57,058 nucleotides of DNA from Bryobacterales bacterium (GCA_016716385.1 JADJWL010000020.1:1-57058), one strand, 5' to 3'. Positions 48,389-57,058 are shown, counted from the stretch's first letter. The notes: a model not told the origin generated them from the sequence alone. Made by a program: numbers and translations.

Positions 48389-51300
48389 ATGAAGCAGACC
48401 TGCCCTCCTTTCGCGATCTTCCTGACGGCGCTTCTCGCCGCGGCGATCCTGCTGGCGGCGCCGGCGAACGCGCAAACGCTGAACGTGGGGTGTCCGGCTC
48501 CGCGCGCCCACCAGTTCGAGTTCTATGAGAGCGCCGCAACGGCTAGCGGCGGCCAGCCAACCTACTTCTTCGAGGTGATTGCGGGCGCGTTGCCGACCGG
48601 TCTTGAGTTGAACGAAACCGGACCGCTGGACGGCACTCCGACGGCGGTTGGCATTTTCACGTTCACCGTGCAGGTCGCGGACAACAATGACGACGTAGCG
48701 CAGCGCGAGTGCCGGATCGAAGTCCGGCCGCGCGTCGACGCCGGCTGTCCGTTGAGCTTCGCCAACGTTGGATCGACCTACTCCAGTTCGATTCCCGCAA
48801 CCGGGGGTTTTCCTCCGTACACCTATGGCGTGGACGTAACGCCCTTCGGCTCGTTTCCACCTGACCTGGTTTTGGATCCTGCGACCGGCGCGATTTCGGG
48901 GATTCCGCGAGCCGAAGGGAGTCATTCCTTCGGTCTCCTCGTCACCGATTCGGCCGGATACACGTTCCGTTCCCGCGGTTTCGAGCGGCCCGACTGCACC
49001 ATCACGGTGTTTCCTCCGGTCCCGATCTCTGCGTCCTGCCTTCTGCCGCCGGCGCTTCTTGGCGAGCCGTTCCAGGGACAGGTGACGGCCTTTGGAGGGG
49101 CGCCACCACTGCGCTATACGCTGGCATTCGGTTTGATTCCTCCCGGCCTGTCGCTCGATCAGGACACGGGCACGATTGGCGGCGTCCCCACGACGCCGGG
49201 CGGGTTCAACTTCACGGTCGGCGTCGGAGACAACTTCGGTAGCCAAACCGCCCTGGCCGAGTGCCGCGCAGTCGTCACGACTCCCTTGCAGGCGGCCTGT
49301 CCCAGCACACCGGGTCAGGTTGGCGTTTCCTATAGCAGCACGGTCGCGGTGACGGGCGGCACGGCGCCCTATACGTTCCAACTGGTGTCCGGCCAATTGC
49401 CGCCGGGGCTGTTTCTGAATACGTTCACCGGAGCGGTCACCGGCACGCCGCTTGAGGAAGGATCCTATCCGATCGTCATTCGGATTTCGGACAGCTCCAA
49501 CCCGCAGTTTGATAGCTTCGACTACTACAATGGGACCCTTGCGTCCAACCTGACGACGGACCTGGAATGCGTGATCGAGATCACGCCCCCTCCGCCGCCG
49601 CTTTCGGCCACGTGCGCGGTGGGATCGGGCGTCGTTGGAACGCCGTACTCGAGTGGCGTCGCGGCGAGCGGCGGCACCGGACCCTACACCTTCACACTCG
49701 TGAGCGGCCAACTGCCCCCGGGCCTGACGTTCGATCCAGCGACAGGACAAATCGCGGGCACGCCGCTGACGGCCGGCGCGTTTGCGTACCGTGTGCGGGT
49801 CCAGGACAGCAGCTCCCCGGTGCAAACGGTCGAGACTGATTGCACCATCGTGATCGATCCGGCCCCTCTGACCGCCGCGTGCGCCGTGGGTCCAGGCCAG
49901 AGAAACCAGCCATACGCCGGTGCGGTGACGGCCACCGGCGGTTCGCCGGGATATGGCTTCCTTCTGACAGCGGGGGCCCTGCCGCCGGGCTTGACGCTTT
50001 CAGCAGGAGGGTTGATCGCCGGGACGCCGACGACGGTGGGGACGTTCCCGTTTGCGGTCACGGTGACCGACTCAGAGAACGACACGGCGCTGGCGGAATG
50101 CTCCATTACGATCAGCAGCGATGCTCCGCCGCTGACGGCCGCGTGCGCAGTCAACCCGGGGCAGGCTTCCGTGCCCTTCAGCGGCGCGGTGGTGGTGTCC
50201 GGGGGCGAGCCGGGGTATACATTCGCCGTGACAGGCGGGACAGTGCCGGGAGGTCTCACGCTGAACCCGGCAACGGGTGCGATCGGTGGGACACCCGACG
50301 GACCCGGTTTCTCGGTATTTGACGTGACGGTGACGGATTCGGCCGGCACGACAGCCACGGCCCGCTGCACGGTGCCGGTGGACGCGACGCCGGTAGTCCC
50401 TGCGTGCGCCGCCGGTCCGGGCACGGTTGGTGCGCCGTACCAGGGGAGAGTTTCGGTCACGGGAGGCCAGCAGCCGTTCCTGTTTGAGGTGATCTCGGGC
50501 TCAGTGCCGCCCGGCTTGCTGCTTGACCCGCGGAGTGGCGGCCTCTCGGGGACCCCGGTGACACCGGGCTTCTACACATTCGGCGTGCAGGTCACACACG
50601 CCGGCGCCGGCGCGGGAGTCACCGAGTGCGGGATCCAAGTGAGACAGCGGCCGCTCGTCACCGGATGCCAGATCGGTGCGGCGACGGCCGGCCAACTGTT
50701 TAGCGGACGCATCACGGCCAGCGGCGGCGAATCCCCGTACGTGTTCACGCTTGCGCCGGATTCTATCCTGCCGCCGGGCTTGGCCCTGGGAGCGGACGGA
50801 TCTGTGACCGGCGCTCCGACGGAAGCGGGCCAGTTCCCCTTCACGGTGCTGGTGAGCGATTCGGCTCCAGGGGAGTTCCGGCAGACGCGTCCTCAGACGT
50901 GCAGTCTGACGGTGGCGCCTGAGCCCCTGCAGACCCGTTGTAACCTGCCGCGTGGCCTGGTCGGCAGGCCGTTCCCGGCCGCTACGTTGCGTGCCAGCGG
51001 CGGGACGCCCCCGTATCGCTGGGCGCTCGAGTCGCGCTTCGTCCCGGGACTGGCGCTCAGTCCTGACGGGAGCATTACGGGAGTACCCACAACGGTGGGC
51101 CGTTATCCGTTTACCGCCAGCGTCACCGACTCCGGCACAGGCGGCCTGCAGCAGAGCGCCACGCTTTCCTGCGAAATCATCGTGGACGTCACCGGTCTCA
51201 GCACCGCTTGTCCGCTGGGATTCGCCCGGACGGGAGCGCCGTACGCCAGTGCGTTCACCGTCGACCTGGGTACGGCCCCGTATCAGTGGTCGGTCGCCAA

Positions 51301-52444
51301 CGGGGCGCTGCCTCCGGGACTCGTCCTGAATCCGGAAACAGGTGGGTTGGCGGGAACGGCGAACCAGGCCGGCGCCTTCAACTTCGTCGCCGAGGTGCGT
51401 GATTCGGGTTCCGGCGAATTCGCGCAACGCCACCAGTTCAGTTGCGAGATCGACGTCGCTCCGTCGCTCGAGGTCTCGTGCGCGCTGCCGCCGGGCACGG
51501 TGGACCAACCGTACTCCGGTGCGGTCAACGCAACCGGCGGGCTCTCGCCGCTGTTCTTCACCGTCAGCAGCGGAACCCCACCGCCTGGGGTCGGCGTGCG
51601 TACCTTGTCCGGCAATGTCCTGGGGGCTCCGCGGGAAGCCGGGCAGTTCACGTTCAACGTCGCGGTGCGCGACTCCGCCCCGGGTGATTTCCAGGCCCAG
51701 GTGGAGACCGCGTGCACAGTTGAGATCTCGGCCGAGGAGCGGCCGCCCGTCAATGTCGATGTCACATCGGTTGACCAGGCCCCGCCGGGCGCGACGCCGC
51801 GGATTGGCGTGCAGACCCGGCAGGCGCTGCCGACTACCTTGTCCGGCACGATCGCCCTGGAGTTCACCGCCGACGCCGCCGCGCCGGCTGGATACTCCGA
51901 CCCGGCGATGCAGTTCGCCAGCGGCGGACGGCAGGTGAGCTTCATCGTTCCCGAAGGCTCGACGGAAGCGCTGGTTCCCCAAACCGGCCTGATCCAGCCC
52001 GGCACAGTCGCGGGGAGGATTACGGCTCGTTTGGTCCGCCTCGAAGGGTTCGGGGGGGCGAATGTGCTGCCCGATCCGACCCCTGCGCGCCAGATCATTG
52101 TGCCACGGCTGGCTCCGGTGATTGTCCCGGGCAGTCTGCGGATCCAGAACGTGACGCCGGCCGGGTTCGAGGTCCGGATGGTTGCCTACTCGACGCCGCG
52201 CGACCTGACAAATGCGCGTCTCACCTTCGAGTCGGTGTCCGGACCGGCGTTGGAAGGCGAGACAACGTTCCAGGTGGACTTGGCCAACACGGCCCGTCAA
52301 TACTACGACTCGCCGGCAGGGTTACAGAACGGCGGCGTGTTCGAACTCAGGATTCCGTTTACGGTCTCGGTGCCTGTGGCGCTGCGCGTGACGGTGACGC
52401 TGTCGAACTCTGTCGGGACGTCGGCGCCGGCGACCGGGCAGTAG
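48389..52444 (+). CDS. Giant secreted He_PIG (putative Ig) repeat protein
   Basis: A 1351-aa protein: signal peptide (FAIFLTALLAAAILLAAPANA), then twelve about 85-90-aa repeats (from residue 31 to about 1119) each of the pattern xxC....G..Y...V..(T/S)GG..PY.F.(L/V)..G.LPPGL.L....G.(I/L).GTP...G...F.V.V.DS......C.I.V, and a Cys-free C-terminal region of about 230 residues (SGTIALEFTADAAAPAGYSD and others). Each repeat carries one Cys near its start and one near its end, total 24, so twelve intradomain disulfides are expected. Such repeats (PF05345 He_PIG) are cadherin-like, typical of surface adhesion. ATG 48389 follows the preceding stop by 4 bp. Confidence 0.82.
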   Translation: MKQTCPPFAIFLTALLAAAILLAAPANAQTLNVGCPAPRAHQFEFYESAATASGGQPTYFFEVIAGALPTGLELNETGPLDGTPTAVGIFTFTVQVADNNDDVAQRECRIEVRPRVDAGCPLSFANVGSTYSSSIPATGGFPPYTYGVDVTPFGSFPPDLVLDPATGAISGIPRAEGSHSFGLLVTDSAGYTFRSRGFERPDCTITVFPPVPISASCLLPPALLGEPFQGQVTAFGGAPPLRYTLAFGLIPPGLSLDQDTGTIGGVPTTPGGFNFTVGVGDNFGSQTALAECRAVVTTPLQAACPSTPGQVGVSYSSTVAVTGGTAPYTFQLVSGQLPPGLFLNTFTGAVTGTPLEEGSYPIVIRISDSSNPQFDSFDYYNGTLASNLTTDLECVIEITPPPPPLSATCAVGSGVVGTPYSSGVAASGGTGPYTFTLVSGQLPPGLTFDPATGQIAGTPLTAGAFAYRVRVQDSSSPVQTVETDCTIVIDPAPLTAACAVGPGQRNQPYAGAVTATGGSPGYGFLLTAGALPPGLTLSAGGLIAGTPTTVGTFPFAVTVTDSENDTALAECSITISSDAPPLTAACAVNPGQASVPFSGAVVVSGGEPGYTFAVTGGTVPGGLTLNPATGAIGGTPDGPGFSVFDVTVTDSAGTTATARCTVPVDATPVVPACAAGPGTVGAPYQGRVSVTGGQQPFLFEVISGSVPPGLLLDPRSGGLSGTPVTPGFYTFGVQVTHAGAGAGVTECGIQVRQRPLVTGCQIGAATAGQLFSGRITASGGESPYVFTLAPDSILPPGLALGADGSVTGAPTEAGQFPFTVLVSDSAPGEFRQTRPQTCSLTVAPEPLQTRCNLPRGLVGRPFPAATLRASGGTPPYRWALESRFVPGLALSPDGSITGVPTTVGRYPFTASVTDSGTGGLQQSATLSCEIIVDVTGLSTACPLGFARTGAPYASAFTVDLGTAPYQWSVANGALPPGLVLNPETGGLAGTANQAGAFNFVAEVRDSGSGEFAQRHQFSCEIDVAPSLEVSCALPPGTVDQPYSGAVNATGGLSPLFFTVSSGTPPPGVGVRTLSGNVLGAPREAGQFTFNVAVRDSAPGDFQAQVETACTVEISAEERPPVNVDVTSVDQAPPGATPRIGVQTRQALPTTLSGTIALEFTADAAAPAGYSDPAMQFASGGRQVSFIVPEGSTEALVPQTGLIQPGTVAGRITARLVRLEGFGGANVLPDPTPARQIIVPRLAPVIVPGSLRIQNVTPAGFEVRMVAYSTPRDLTNARLTFESVSGPALEGETTFQVDLANTARQYYDSPAGLQNGGVFELRIPFTVSVPVALRVTVTLSNSVGTSAPATGQ
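48479..51745 (+). repeat. Twelve He_PIG-type domain repeats
   Basis: Protein-level tandem array within the giant gene, about 260-280 bp per unit, unlike at DNA level but sharing the GG..PY.F, LPPGL and G(T/V)P motifs and the two-cysteine spacing. Confidence 0.8.
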
Positions 52445-52459
52445 GCAGGCGTGCGGCTT

Positions 52460-52488
52460 TTGCGTTCCGTAAGGAATCGCTTTAGAAT
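52460..52488 (+). promoter_or_regulatory. Promoter and possible operator of the arsR-like gene
   Basis: TTGCGT (52460-52465) and TAGAAT (52483-52488) are 17 bp apart. The ATG (52495) lies 6 bp after the -10 box, so the mRNA would be leaderless. TTCC-GTAA-GGAA (52465-52476) between the boxes is a small dyad where an ArsR-type repressor could bind. Confidence 0.55.
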
Positions 52489-52494
52489 TCGGCC

Positions 52495-52803
52495 ATGGAC
52501 GCCCAATTGCGCGCGCTCGCCGATCCGACCCGGCGGACGATTCTCGCCCTCGCCTGGGAAGACGGCGTGTCCGCCGGCCAGCTCGCCGCGCATTTCCAGG
52601 TGAGCCGGCCCGCGATTTCTCAGCACTTGAAGGTGCTGCTGGATGCCGCCCTGGTGTCAGTCCGCAAGGACGGAACACGGCGGTTCTACAAGGCTGACCA
52701 CGCTACAATGGCCGATCTCCGCGACCAGATGGCACGTCTTGGCGGCAGCCTGCACGAGGATGCGGGCGGGAAGCGCCGGAAGAAGAAGAAAAAGAAGAAG
52801 TAG
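52495..52803 (+). CDS. ArsR-family winged-helix repressor
   Basis: A 102-aa ArsR/SmtB-type regulator: ALADPTRRTILALAWEDG, AGQLAAHFQVSRPAISQHLK (HTH) and VLLDAALVSVRKDGTRRFYK (wing). No Cys is present, so it is not a classical metal sensor; it resembles the autorepressor SdpR/'ArsR' subtype. The end is a long basic tail (GGKRR then seven Lys). tssA starts 6 bp after its stop, so the two are probably co-transcribed; regulation of a T6SS gene by an ArsR protein would be unusual. Confidence 0.88.
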   Translation: MDAQLRALADPTRRTILALAWEDGVSAGQLAAHFQVSRPAISQHLKVLLDAALVSVRKDGTRRFYKADHATMADLRDQMARLGGSLHEDAGGKRRKKKKKKK

Positions 52804-52809
52804 CCGCTT

Positions 52810-54633
52810 ATGCCCTTGCGCGACGACATTCTCAACCCGATCCCCGGGGACAGTCCGGGAGGCGTCAGCCTCCGGTACGATCCGGTCTACGACAAGATCA
52901 AGGAAGCCAGGAGAGAGGAAGAGGCACTCAACCAGGGCGCCTGGAAGACTGAATTCAAGGTAGCGGACTGGCCCCTGGTCATTCCGGCTCGCCGGCGAGG
53001 CAATCGCCACGAAGAGCAAGGATCTGCAACTGGCGGCATGGCTGACCGAGGCGCTTCTGGTGCGTGAAAGCTTCGCCGGACTGGCTGAGGGACTGAGTCT
53101 CTGCCAGCGGATGATCGAGACGTTCTGGGATTCGCTCTTTCCAGAGCTCGATCCGGAAGACCTGGAGATGCGGGCGGCTCCGCTGAACTGGATCGGCATG
53201 AAGCTGGACCTGCCGTTGCGCAGGGCGCCGCTGGTGCAGACCGGTCTGGGCTATTACCTGTACAAGGAATCGCGCACTGTCGGCTACGAAGCGCAGGCCA
53301 AGACCGATGCCGAGAAGAAGAACCGCCAGAAGATGCTGAAGGAGGGGAAGCTCGCCGCTGAGGACTTCGACAAAGCCTTCGAGGAAACGCCGAAGATCTT
53401 CTACGCGAAGGCTGAACGGGATCTGGACGCGTGTCTGGAAACGCTGACTTCGCTGCACGCGGTCTGCGAGGAGAAGTTTGGCGGGGAAGCGCCTTCCTTC
53501 TCCCCGCTTGAGCAACTGCTCAAGGAGATCCGCCACACAGTTCACGCTCTGCTGGAGAAGAAACGCGAAAAGGAGCCCGATCCGGTGGAGCCGGAGCGCG
53601 AGCCCGAGGCTGCGGCCCTGGAAGCTGGAACGGCCGCCGCCGCGGAACCGGGACAGGCGCCGGCGCTGGCGTCCATGACGTTTGCCCTGCCGGCTTCAAG
53701 CGAGCCTCCGGACCGGCGGGAAGCCGTGGCATCTGTCGCCGCGGCGGCCGCGTACCTCCGGCGGCAGGACCCGTTGAGTCCGGCACCCTACCTCATGATG
53801 CGGGGACTGCGGTGGGGTGAGCTGCGCGCCGCCGCCGAATTGAGCGATCCCACTCTGCTGGAGGCTCCTCCGACGGAGATCCGCCAAACCATCAAGCGGC
53901 TGGCGGTCGACGGCAAGTGGTCAGAACTGCTCGAGGCGGCTGAGAACGTCATGGCGCTGCCGTGCAGCCGCGCCTGGCTGGACCTGCAGCGCTTCGTGGT
54001 GGAAGCCTGTGTCTCCTTGGGCGAACAGTATTTCCCGATTGCAAAGGCGATTCGCTCGGGCTGAAAGCCCTGTTGCGCGACGTTCCCCAACTCCTGGAAG
54101 CCACGCTGATGGATGACACCGCCGCAGCGAATCCACAGACGCGGCAGTGGCTGTTGGATCTGCTTGCCGAGCCGGTGGAAGCGCCGGCCGGCGAAACCGA
54201 CGCTAAGAAGTCTCGCCTGGACCCGGCTGTGACCGGCAGTCCCGCGCCGGGATGGCGGAAGAAGTTCGCCGGCAGCTATGAACTCGCCAAGGCCGCCGTC
54301 CGGGCCGGCGACGCCGAAGGTGCGATGGCTCTCCTGCGCGAGGACCTGCAGCGCCAGCGTTCCGGCCGCGGCCGCTTCCTCAGGCTCCTGGAACTGGCCG
54401 ATATCTGTCTGCTCAGCGGCAAGGACGAAGTCGCCCAACCGATCATCGAAGATCTCGCGGCGACCATTGACGCCCACAAGCTCGATGAATGGGAAGAACC
54501 AGACCTGATTGCCGGGGCTCTGTCTTTCGTCGCCCGTGGGAGCAAGAAGATCTCCGGCGATGCGAAAGAGAAGAAGAAGTACTTCGACCGGATCTGCCGG
54601 CTTGACCCGGTTCGGGCCCTCGAAGTGTCGTAG
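52810..54633 (+). pseudogene. tssA: tssA (T6SS baseplate/tail-assembly protein) split by two compensating frameshifts
   Basis: Three joined reading frames give one complete ImpA_N/TssA protein of about 607 aa. Frame 1 (52810 on) encodes MPLRDDILNPIPGDSPGGVS and LRYDPVYDKIKEARREEEAL ... WPLVI; from 52984-52985 (one C too many in ATTCCGG) the sequence continues in frame 2 as RLAGEAIATKSKDLQLAAWL; at 54058-54060 (one G too few in CGGGC) it returns to frame 1 as LKALLRDVPQLLEATLMDDT. The ImpA_N KSKDLQLAAWLTEALL block is diagnostic. TssA primes tail assembly at the baseplate. Both lesions are single-base changes in short homopolymers and restore one another, so assembly error is more likely than true decay. 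Confidence 0.85.
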
Positions 54634-54669
54634 CGCGGACGGAAGCGCCCAGCGTCCGCCCGCGCCTGG

Positions 54670-57058
54670 TCATTGGAGCGTCACAAACGTCCCGTGGGGC
54701 TGCTCCGACTGGCATTGGACGCGATAGTAGTAGAGGGTTCCGGGGCTGAGTCCGGTGAGTTCTACGGCCCGCGGCCTCTCGACCCCGGTGGCTTCGGTGG
54801 GTTCACCGCCTCCGTCGGAGGTGCGCTCCGGAAGCACACCTTGCCGCGGAAACTCCTCCGGTGAATAGTCGACGTAGCATGGCGCGCTATCCGGGGCGGT
54901 GTAGTGAACGCTGGCTCCGGTCTGCGTGATGTCGATGACTCTTGTGTTCCGCACTTTGCCCTGGCGGCTCTCCAGTTCACCGATATCGGCGCCTGGGGAT
55001 CCACCGTCGCTCGCCGCGGAAACGAAGGGCGACTCGGACTGCAGCCGGAAGTTGTTTGCCGCGAAGTCAAACCAGCGGACGGCCGCCATGCGCTCTCGTA
55101 CGTTCGATCCCGGCACGCAGGTGATGTGCTCGAACCCCGCCCAGAACGCTTCGCACGCGGCGGTCGAGTAGTTGTTCGGCCACGGCGGCTGGTAGCTTGC
55201 CGAGGTCGAGCTGATAGTGACCCCCGGGATGACCACGTTGTGGGAGATCACCGAGTTGCGGTGCGTCTGATCGAAGGCTTCGCGGATCGAGCCGGTGACA
55301 GGGGGGACATACCCTTGCTGGAAGAACGCACTGGGAATCGCCCCATGATTATTGTCGTTGTTTGAGGAAAACAGATTGTTCCGTATCACCAGCCCCGCCC
55401 GCCGGCCGTTGTTATGGGAGTAGAAGCGGGGCGACGAGCCGCGGTTGTCAAACACGGTATTCCTCTCCACGACAATGTCCTCGGTCGGCCATTGCACGAG
55501 CAGAAAGCCGCCCGTGAGACTGCCCGGAGGTCCGGCGCCCCCGATGAAGGAAGGGTTGGCGCGATAGGTGTAAAAATCGTGATCGTAGGTGAGGTTGTTG
55601 AAGATGCGCACCCGCGCAGTGGCCGGCGTCCCCCACGTCAGCATATTGTCCTGCCCCTCCACTTGGATGGCCTGTCCGATACGGCGGAACGTGTTGTAAG
55701 AAATATCCACGTCCGAAATCCGATTTCCGGTGACTCGCGGACTGAGCAGAATCGCCGGACCGGTGGGAACCGCATCGACCCAGCTTCCATCGAAGATATT
55801 GCCCTCGATTCGAATGCGGATGCCGCGTTTGAATTCGATCCGGTGACGGTTGTAGTGGATAAGTCCTTTGTCCCCGGGTTTGCCGGCGATCAGCGTGTCG
55901 GGCGCGTAGAACGTATTGCGCGTAACCGTGACATCCGTTGGAAGGGTTGCGGGATTCCCGCCACCTTCCTCGGCGAACAGGCAAATGCCGGCACAATCTC
56001 CGACATAGTTGTTGTGGATCTTCTTGCGCGCGCCCAGGGTCAGCAGGAAGACGAGGACGCTGGCGGGCGAGGCGCCGTCGAGACCGCTCTCGAAATAGTT
56101 CGAGACCCGGTTGTACGGGCGCCACGAATTGAACCTGTGGATATGGCTGTCGATCACCGCATGATCGTCGCCGTACAACAGAAGGACCGAGGTTGTCCGG
56201 TAGGGAAATCCCCGTCCGTCGAACAGGCAACGGTCGAAGACCCAGCGCGTCGGGTTCTGATACTGGCTTGCGTTGGTCGTGAAGTCGGTGACGATGAACT
56301 GAACGATCCGCTCAGGGTCCACCGACAGGAAGCCGCCTTCGGCCGCGCCCGCTTCCAGGTCCAACTGGACTTCGGTGCTTGAGAGCACCGTGAACACGTG
56401 GCTCGTATTGAACGCAGCGTTCGATGTCCCGTCGATATTGAGCGTGTTCTTGGCCCGCAAAGTTCCGCAATCCGCTGCGCAGAAGAGCGAACCCGGAGGC
56501 TCTCCGTCGGCCCGGGCCAGGAGTGTGAGCGAAGTCGTTCCTCCCGAGGCACTCCAGATTCCGTTCAACGCCGGGTTGGACGAGCCGGAGATCTCGACGG
56601 CGTTGCGCACTGTGTTTAATCCGGCGCCGGCGGCCGCCAGAGTGACACCACCGCCTGAAGTCACTCCCGTGACCGTCTGCGCCTCTCTGTTGCTGAGCCC
56701 GTGCCGGGTTGCGGTCACGCACACCGCGGGCGCTCCGGCACATGAGACGACCGCTGTCGAGGGTGCGTTGACGATGTATCCCGTTCCCGGAGTCCATGCG
56801 CCGCTCAGCGTCTGGCCTTCAGGCCGAAACGTAGTCGCCGTCACGTTCGACACGCGGAAGCAGCCATTCGCTCCCGCAACACCCTCGACTTCGGCGACGC
56901 ACACCCGGTCGAACGTGTTGTTCAGGCCGTGCGGCGCTTCGGTGGTGATCGTGTTGCCGCTAATCCCGGTGACGTTCAACTCGACCCGCTGATACTCCTC
57001 ATGCGGTTGAATCGTGAACTGGATTCCGGCGAAGCGCCATCCATGGGATTGCCCGTCA
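54670..57058 (-). CDS. Secreted right-handed beta-helix protein (N-terminus outside window)
   Basis: The minus-strand frame ends at 54670 and remains open to base 57058, giving about 795 visible residues. It shows repeated short strands with Asn ladders: VFDRCLFDGRGFPYRTTSVL, IHNNYVGDCAGICLF, VTVTRNTFYAPDTL, RIRIEGNIFDGSW, VDISYNTFRRIGQAI, VVERNTVFDNRGSS, LVIRNNLFSSNNDN, NSVISHNVVIPGVTI, the hallmark of parallel beta-helix/pectate-lyase-like folds. A C-terminal fibronectin III-like domain (TGASVHYTAPDSAPCYVDYS, ELTGLSPGTLYYYRVQ) follows. A polysaccharide-binding or -cleaving role is likely. Confidence 0.8.
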   Translation of the reverse strand, partial: DGQSHGWRFAGIQFTIQPHEEYQRVELNVTGISGNTITTEAPHGLNNTFDRVCVAEVEGVAGANGCFRVSNVTATTFRPEGQTLSGAWTPGTGYIVNAPSTAVVSCAGAPAVCVTATRHGLSNREAQTVTGVTSGGGVTLAAAGAGLNTVRNAVEISGSSNPALNGIWSASGGTTSLTLLARADGEPPGSLFCAADCGTLRAKNTLNIDGTSNAAFNTSHVFTVLSSTEVQLDLEAGAAEGGFLSVDPERIVQFIVTDFTTNASQYQNPTRWVFDRCLFDGRGFPYRTTSVLLLYGDDHAVIDSHIHRFNSWRPYNRVSNYFESGLDGASPASVLVFLLTLGARKKIHNNYVGDCAGICLFAEEGGGNPATLPTDVTVTRNTFYAPDTLIAGKPGDKGLIHYNRHRIEFKRGIRIRIEGNIFDGSWVDAVPTGPAILLSPRVTGNRISDVDISYNTFRRIGQAIQVEGQDNMLTWGTPATARVRIFNNLTYDHDFYTYRANPSFIGGAGPPGSLTGGFLLVQWPTEDIVVERNTVFDNRGSSPRFYSHNNGRRAGLVIRNNLFSSNNDNNHGAIPSAFFQQGYVPPVTGSIREAFDQTHRNSVISHNVVIPGVTISSTSASYQPPWPNNYSTAACEAFWAGFEHITCVPGSNVRERMAAVRWFDFAANNFRLQSESPFVSAASDGGSPGADIGELESRQGKVRNTRVIDITQTGASVHYTAPDSAPCYVDYSPEEFPRQGVLPERTSDGGGEPTEATGVERPRAVELTGLSPGTLYYYRVQCQSEQPHGTFVTLQ

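Noticed and set aside
47750..49825. 691-codon minus-strand frame and a similar one at 50501-52300 opposite the Ig-repeat gene
   Set aside because: Arg-rich antisense shadows of repetitive GC-rich coding sequence.
52970..53000. Programmed ribosomal frameshift in tssA
   Set aside because: No slippery heptamer, downstream pseudoknot or upstream Shine-Dalgarno was seen at either shift; two oppositely signed shifts in homopolymers fit sequencing error better.
1..57058. CRISPR arrays, tRNA, rRNA genes, insertion sequences or prophage structural genes
   Set aside because: No regularly spaced direct repeats, no cloverleaf-like or rRNA-like sequence and no transposase were recognised; the only phage-like elements are the T6SS proteins, the GNAT and the recombinase.

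Overview
The window is high-GC chromosomal DNA, most likely from an acidobacterium of the Solibacter/Bryobacter type (Bryobacterales). Pointers are an Oar-like TonB-dependent receptor with an N-terminal carboxypeptidase-regulatory-like domain, a protein with the 'solibacter' TIGR03437-like beta domain, a PEP-CTERM protein, secreted PEGA/TPR/caspase and DUF4384 proteins, a giant He_PIG repeat protein, and Tat-exported DMFase-like proteins. The taxonomic call is inference; no rRNA gene is present.

Layout. (1) 1-210: start of a glycogen/maltodextrin debranching enzyme, minus strand, cut by the window edge. (2) 286-11810: a plus-strand type VI secretion (T6SS) block: tssE, tssF, tssG, clpV (tssH), a SAM methyltransferase, vgrG (tssI), a DUF4123 effector adaptor, a phage-tail-type GNAT and an internally duplicated T6SS accessory protein. 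A tyrosine recombinase closes the block at 12819, followed by a terminator-like hairpin and a sigma70-type promoter that drives (3) the 1082-aa TonB-dependent receptor. (4) 16256-23309: carbohydrate and amidase-like genes: two Tat-exported DMFase-like paralogues, treZ, a secreted glycoside-hydrolase-like protein, an orphan HicB-like antitoxin and an NADPH-dependent FMN reductase. (5) 23423-30464: DUF4384 protein, secreted caspase-PEGA-TPR protein, DUF6544-like protein, an AAA/DUF4143 ATPase, then a minus-strand run of a VapBC module, ECF sigma factor, single-TM anti-sigma candidate and secretin-N-like protein. (6) 30681-37992: PhoD-like phosphatase, PEP-CTERM protein, DUF4091-like glycoside hydrolase, HicA remnant, TIGR03437-like protein, second VapBC module. 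(7) 38096-45104: two amidohydrolases, bacterioferritin, TIGR04283-like glycosyltransferase with DUF547 protein, DapA-like lyase divergent from an MFS transporter, SixA-like lipoprotein, and a small-protein/nucleotidyltransferase pair. (8) 45108-52444: extracellular protein cluster with a second DUF4384 protein, a tandem Big_1-like protein, a beta-propeller-like protein and a 1351-aa protein of twelve two-cysteine Ig-like repeats. (9) 52495-54633: an ArsR repressor followed 6 bp later by tssA, which carries two mutually compensating frameshifts. (10) 54670-end: an incomplete right-handed beta-helix protein.

How it fits together. The T6SS genes here supply baseplate (TssE/F/G/A), the sheath-recycling ATPase (ClpV) and a spike with its loading adaptor. 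Sheath (TssB/C), tube (Hcp) and membrane complex (TssJ/K/L/M) genes are absent, so the system must be dispersed over the chromosome or incomplete. The spike cassette has no classical toxin. Candidates for a previously undescribed system are therefore the cargo or structural role of the DUF4123-GNAT-duplicated-protein set, and the ArsR-tssA unit 42 kb away. Much of the rest encodes exported proteins for polymer degradation, adhesion or stress sensing, interspersed with small toxin-antitoxin modules that carry visible operator palindromes.
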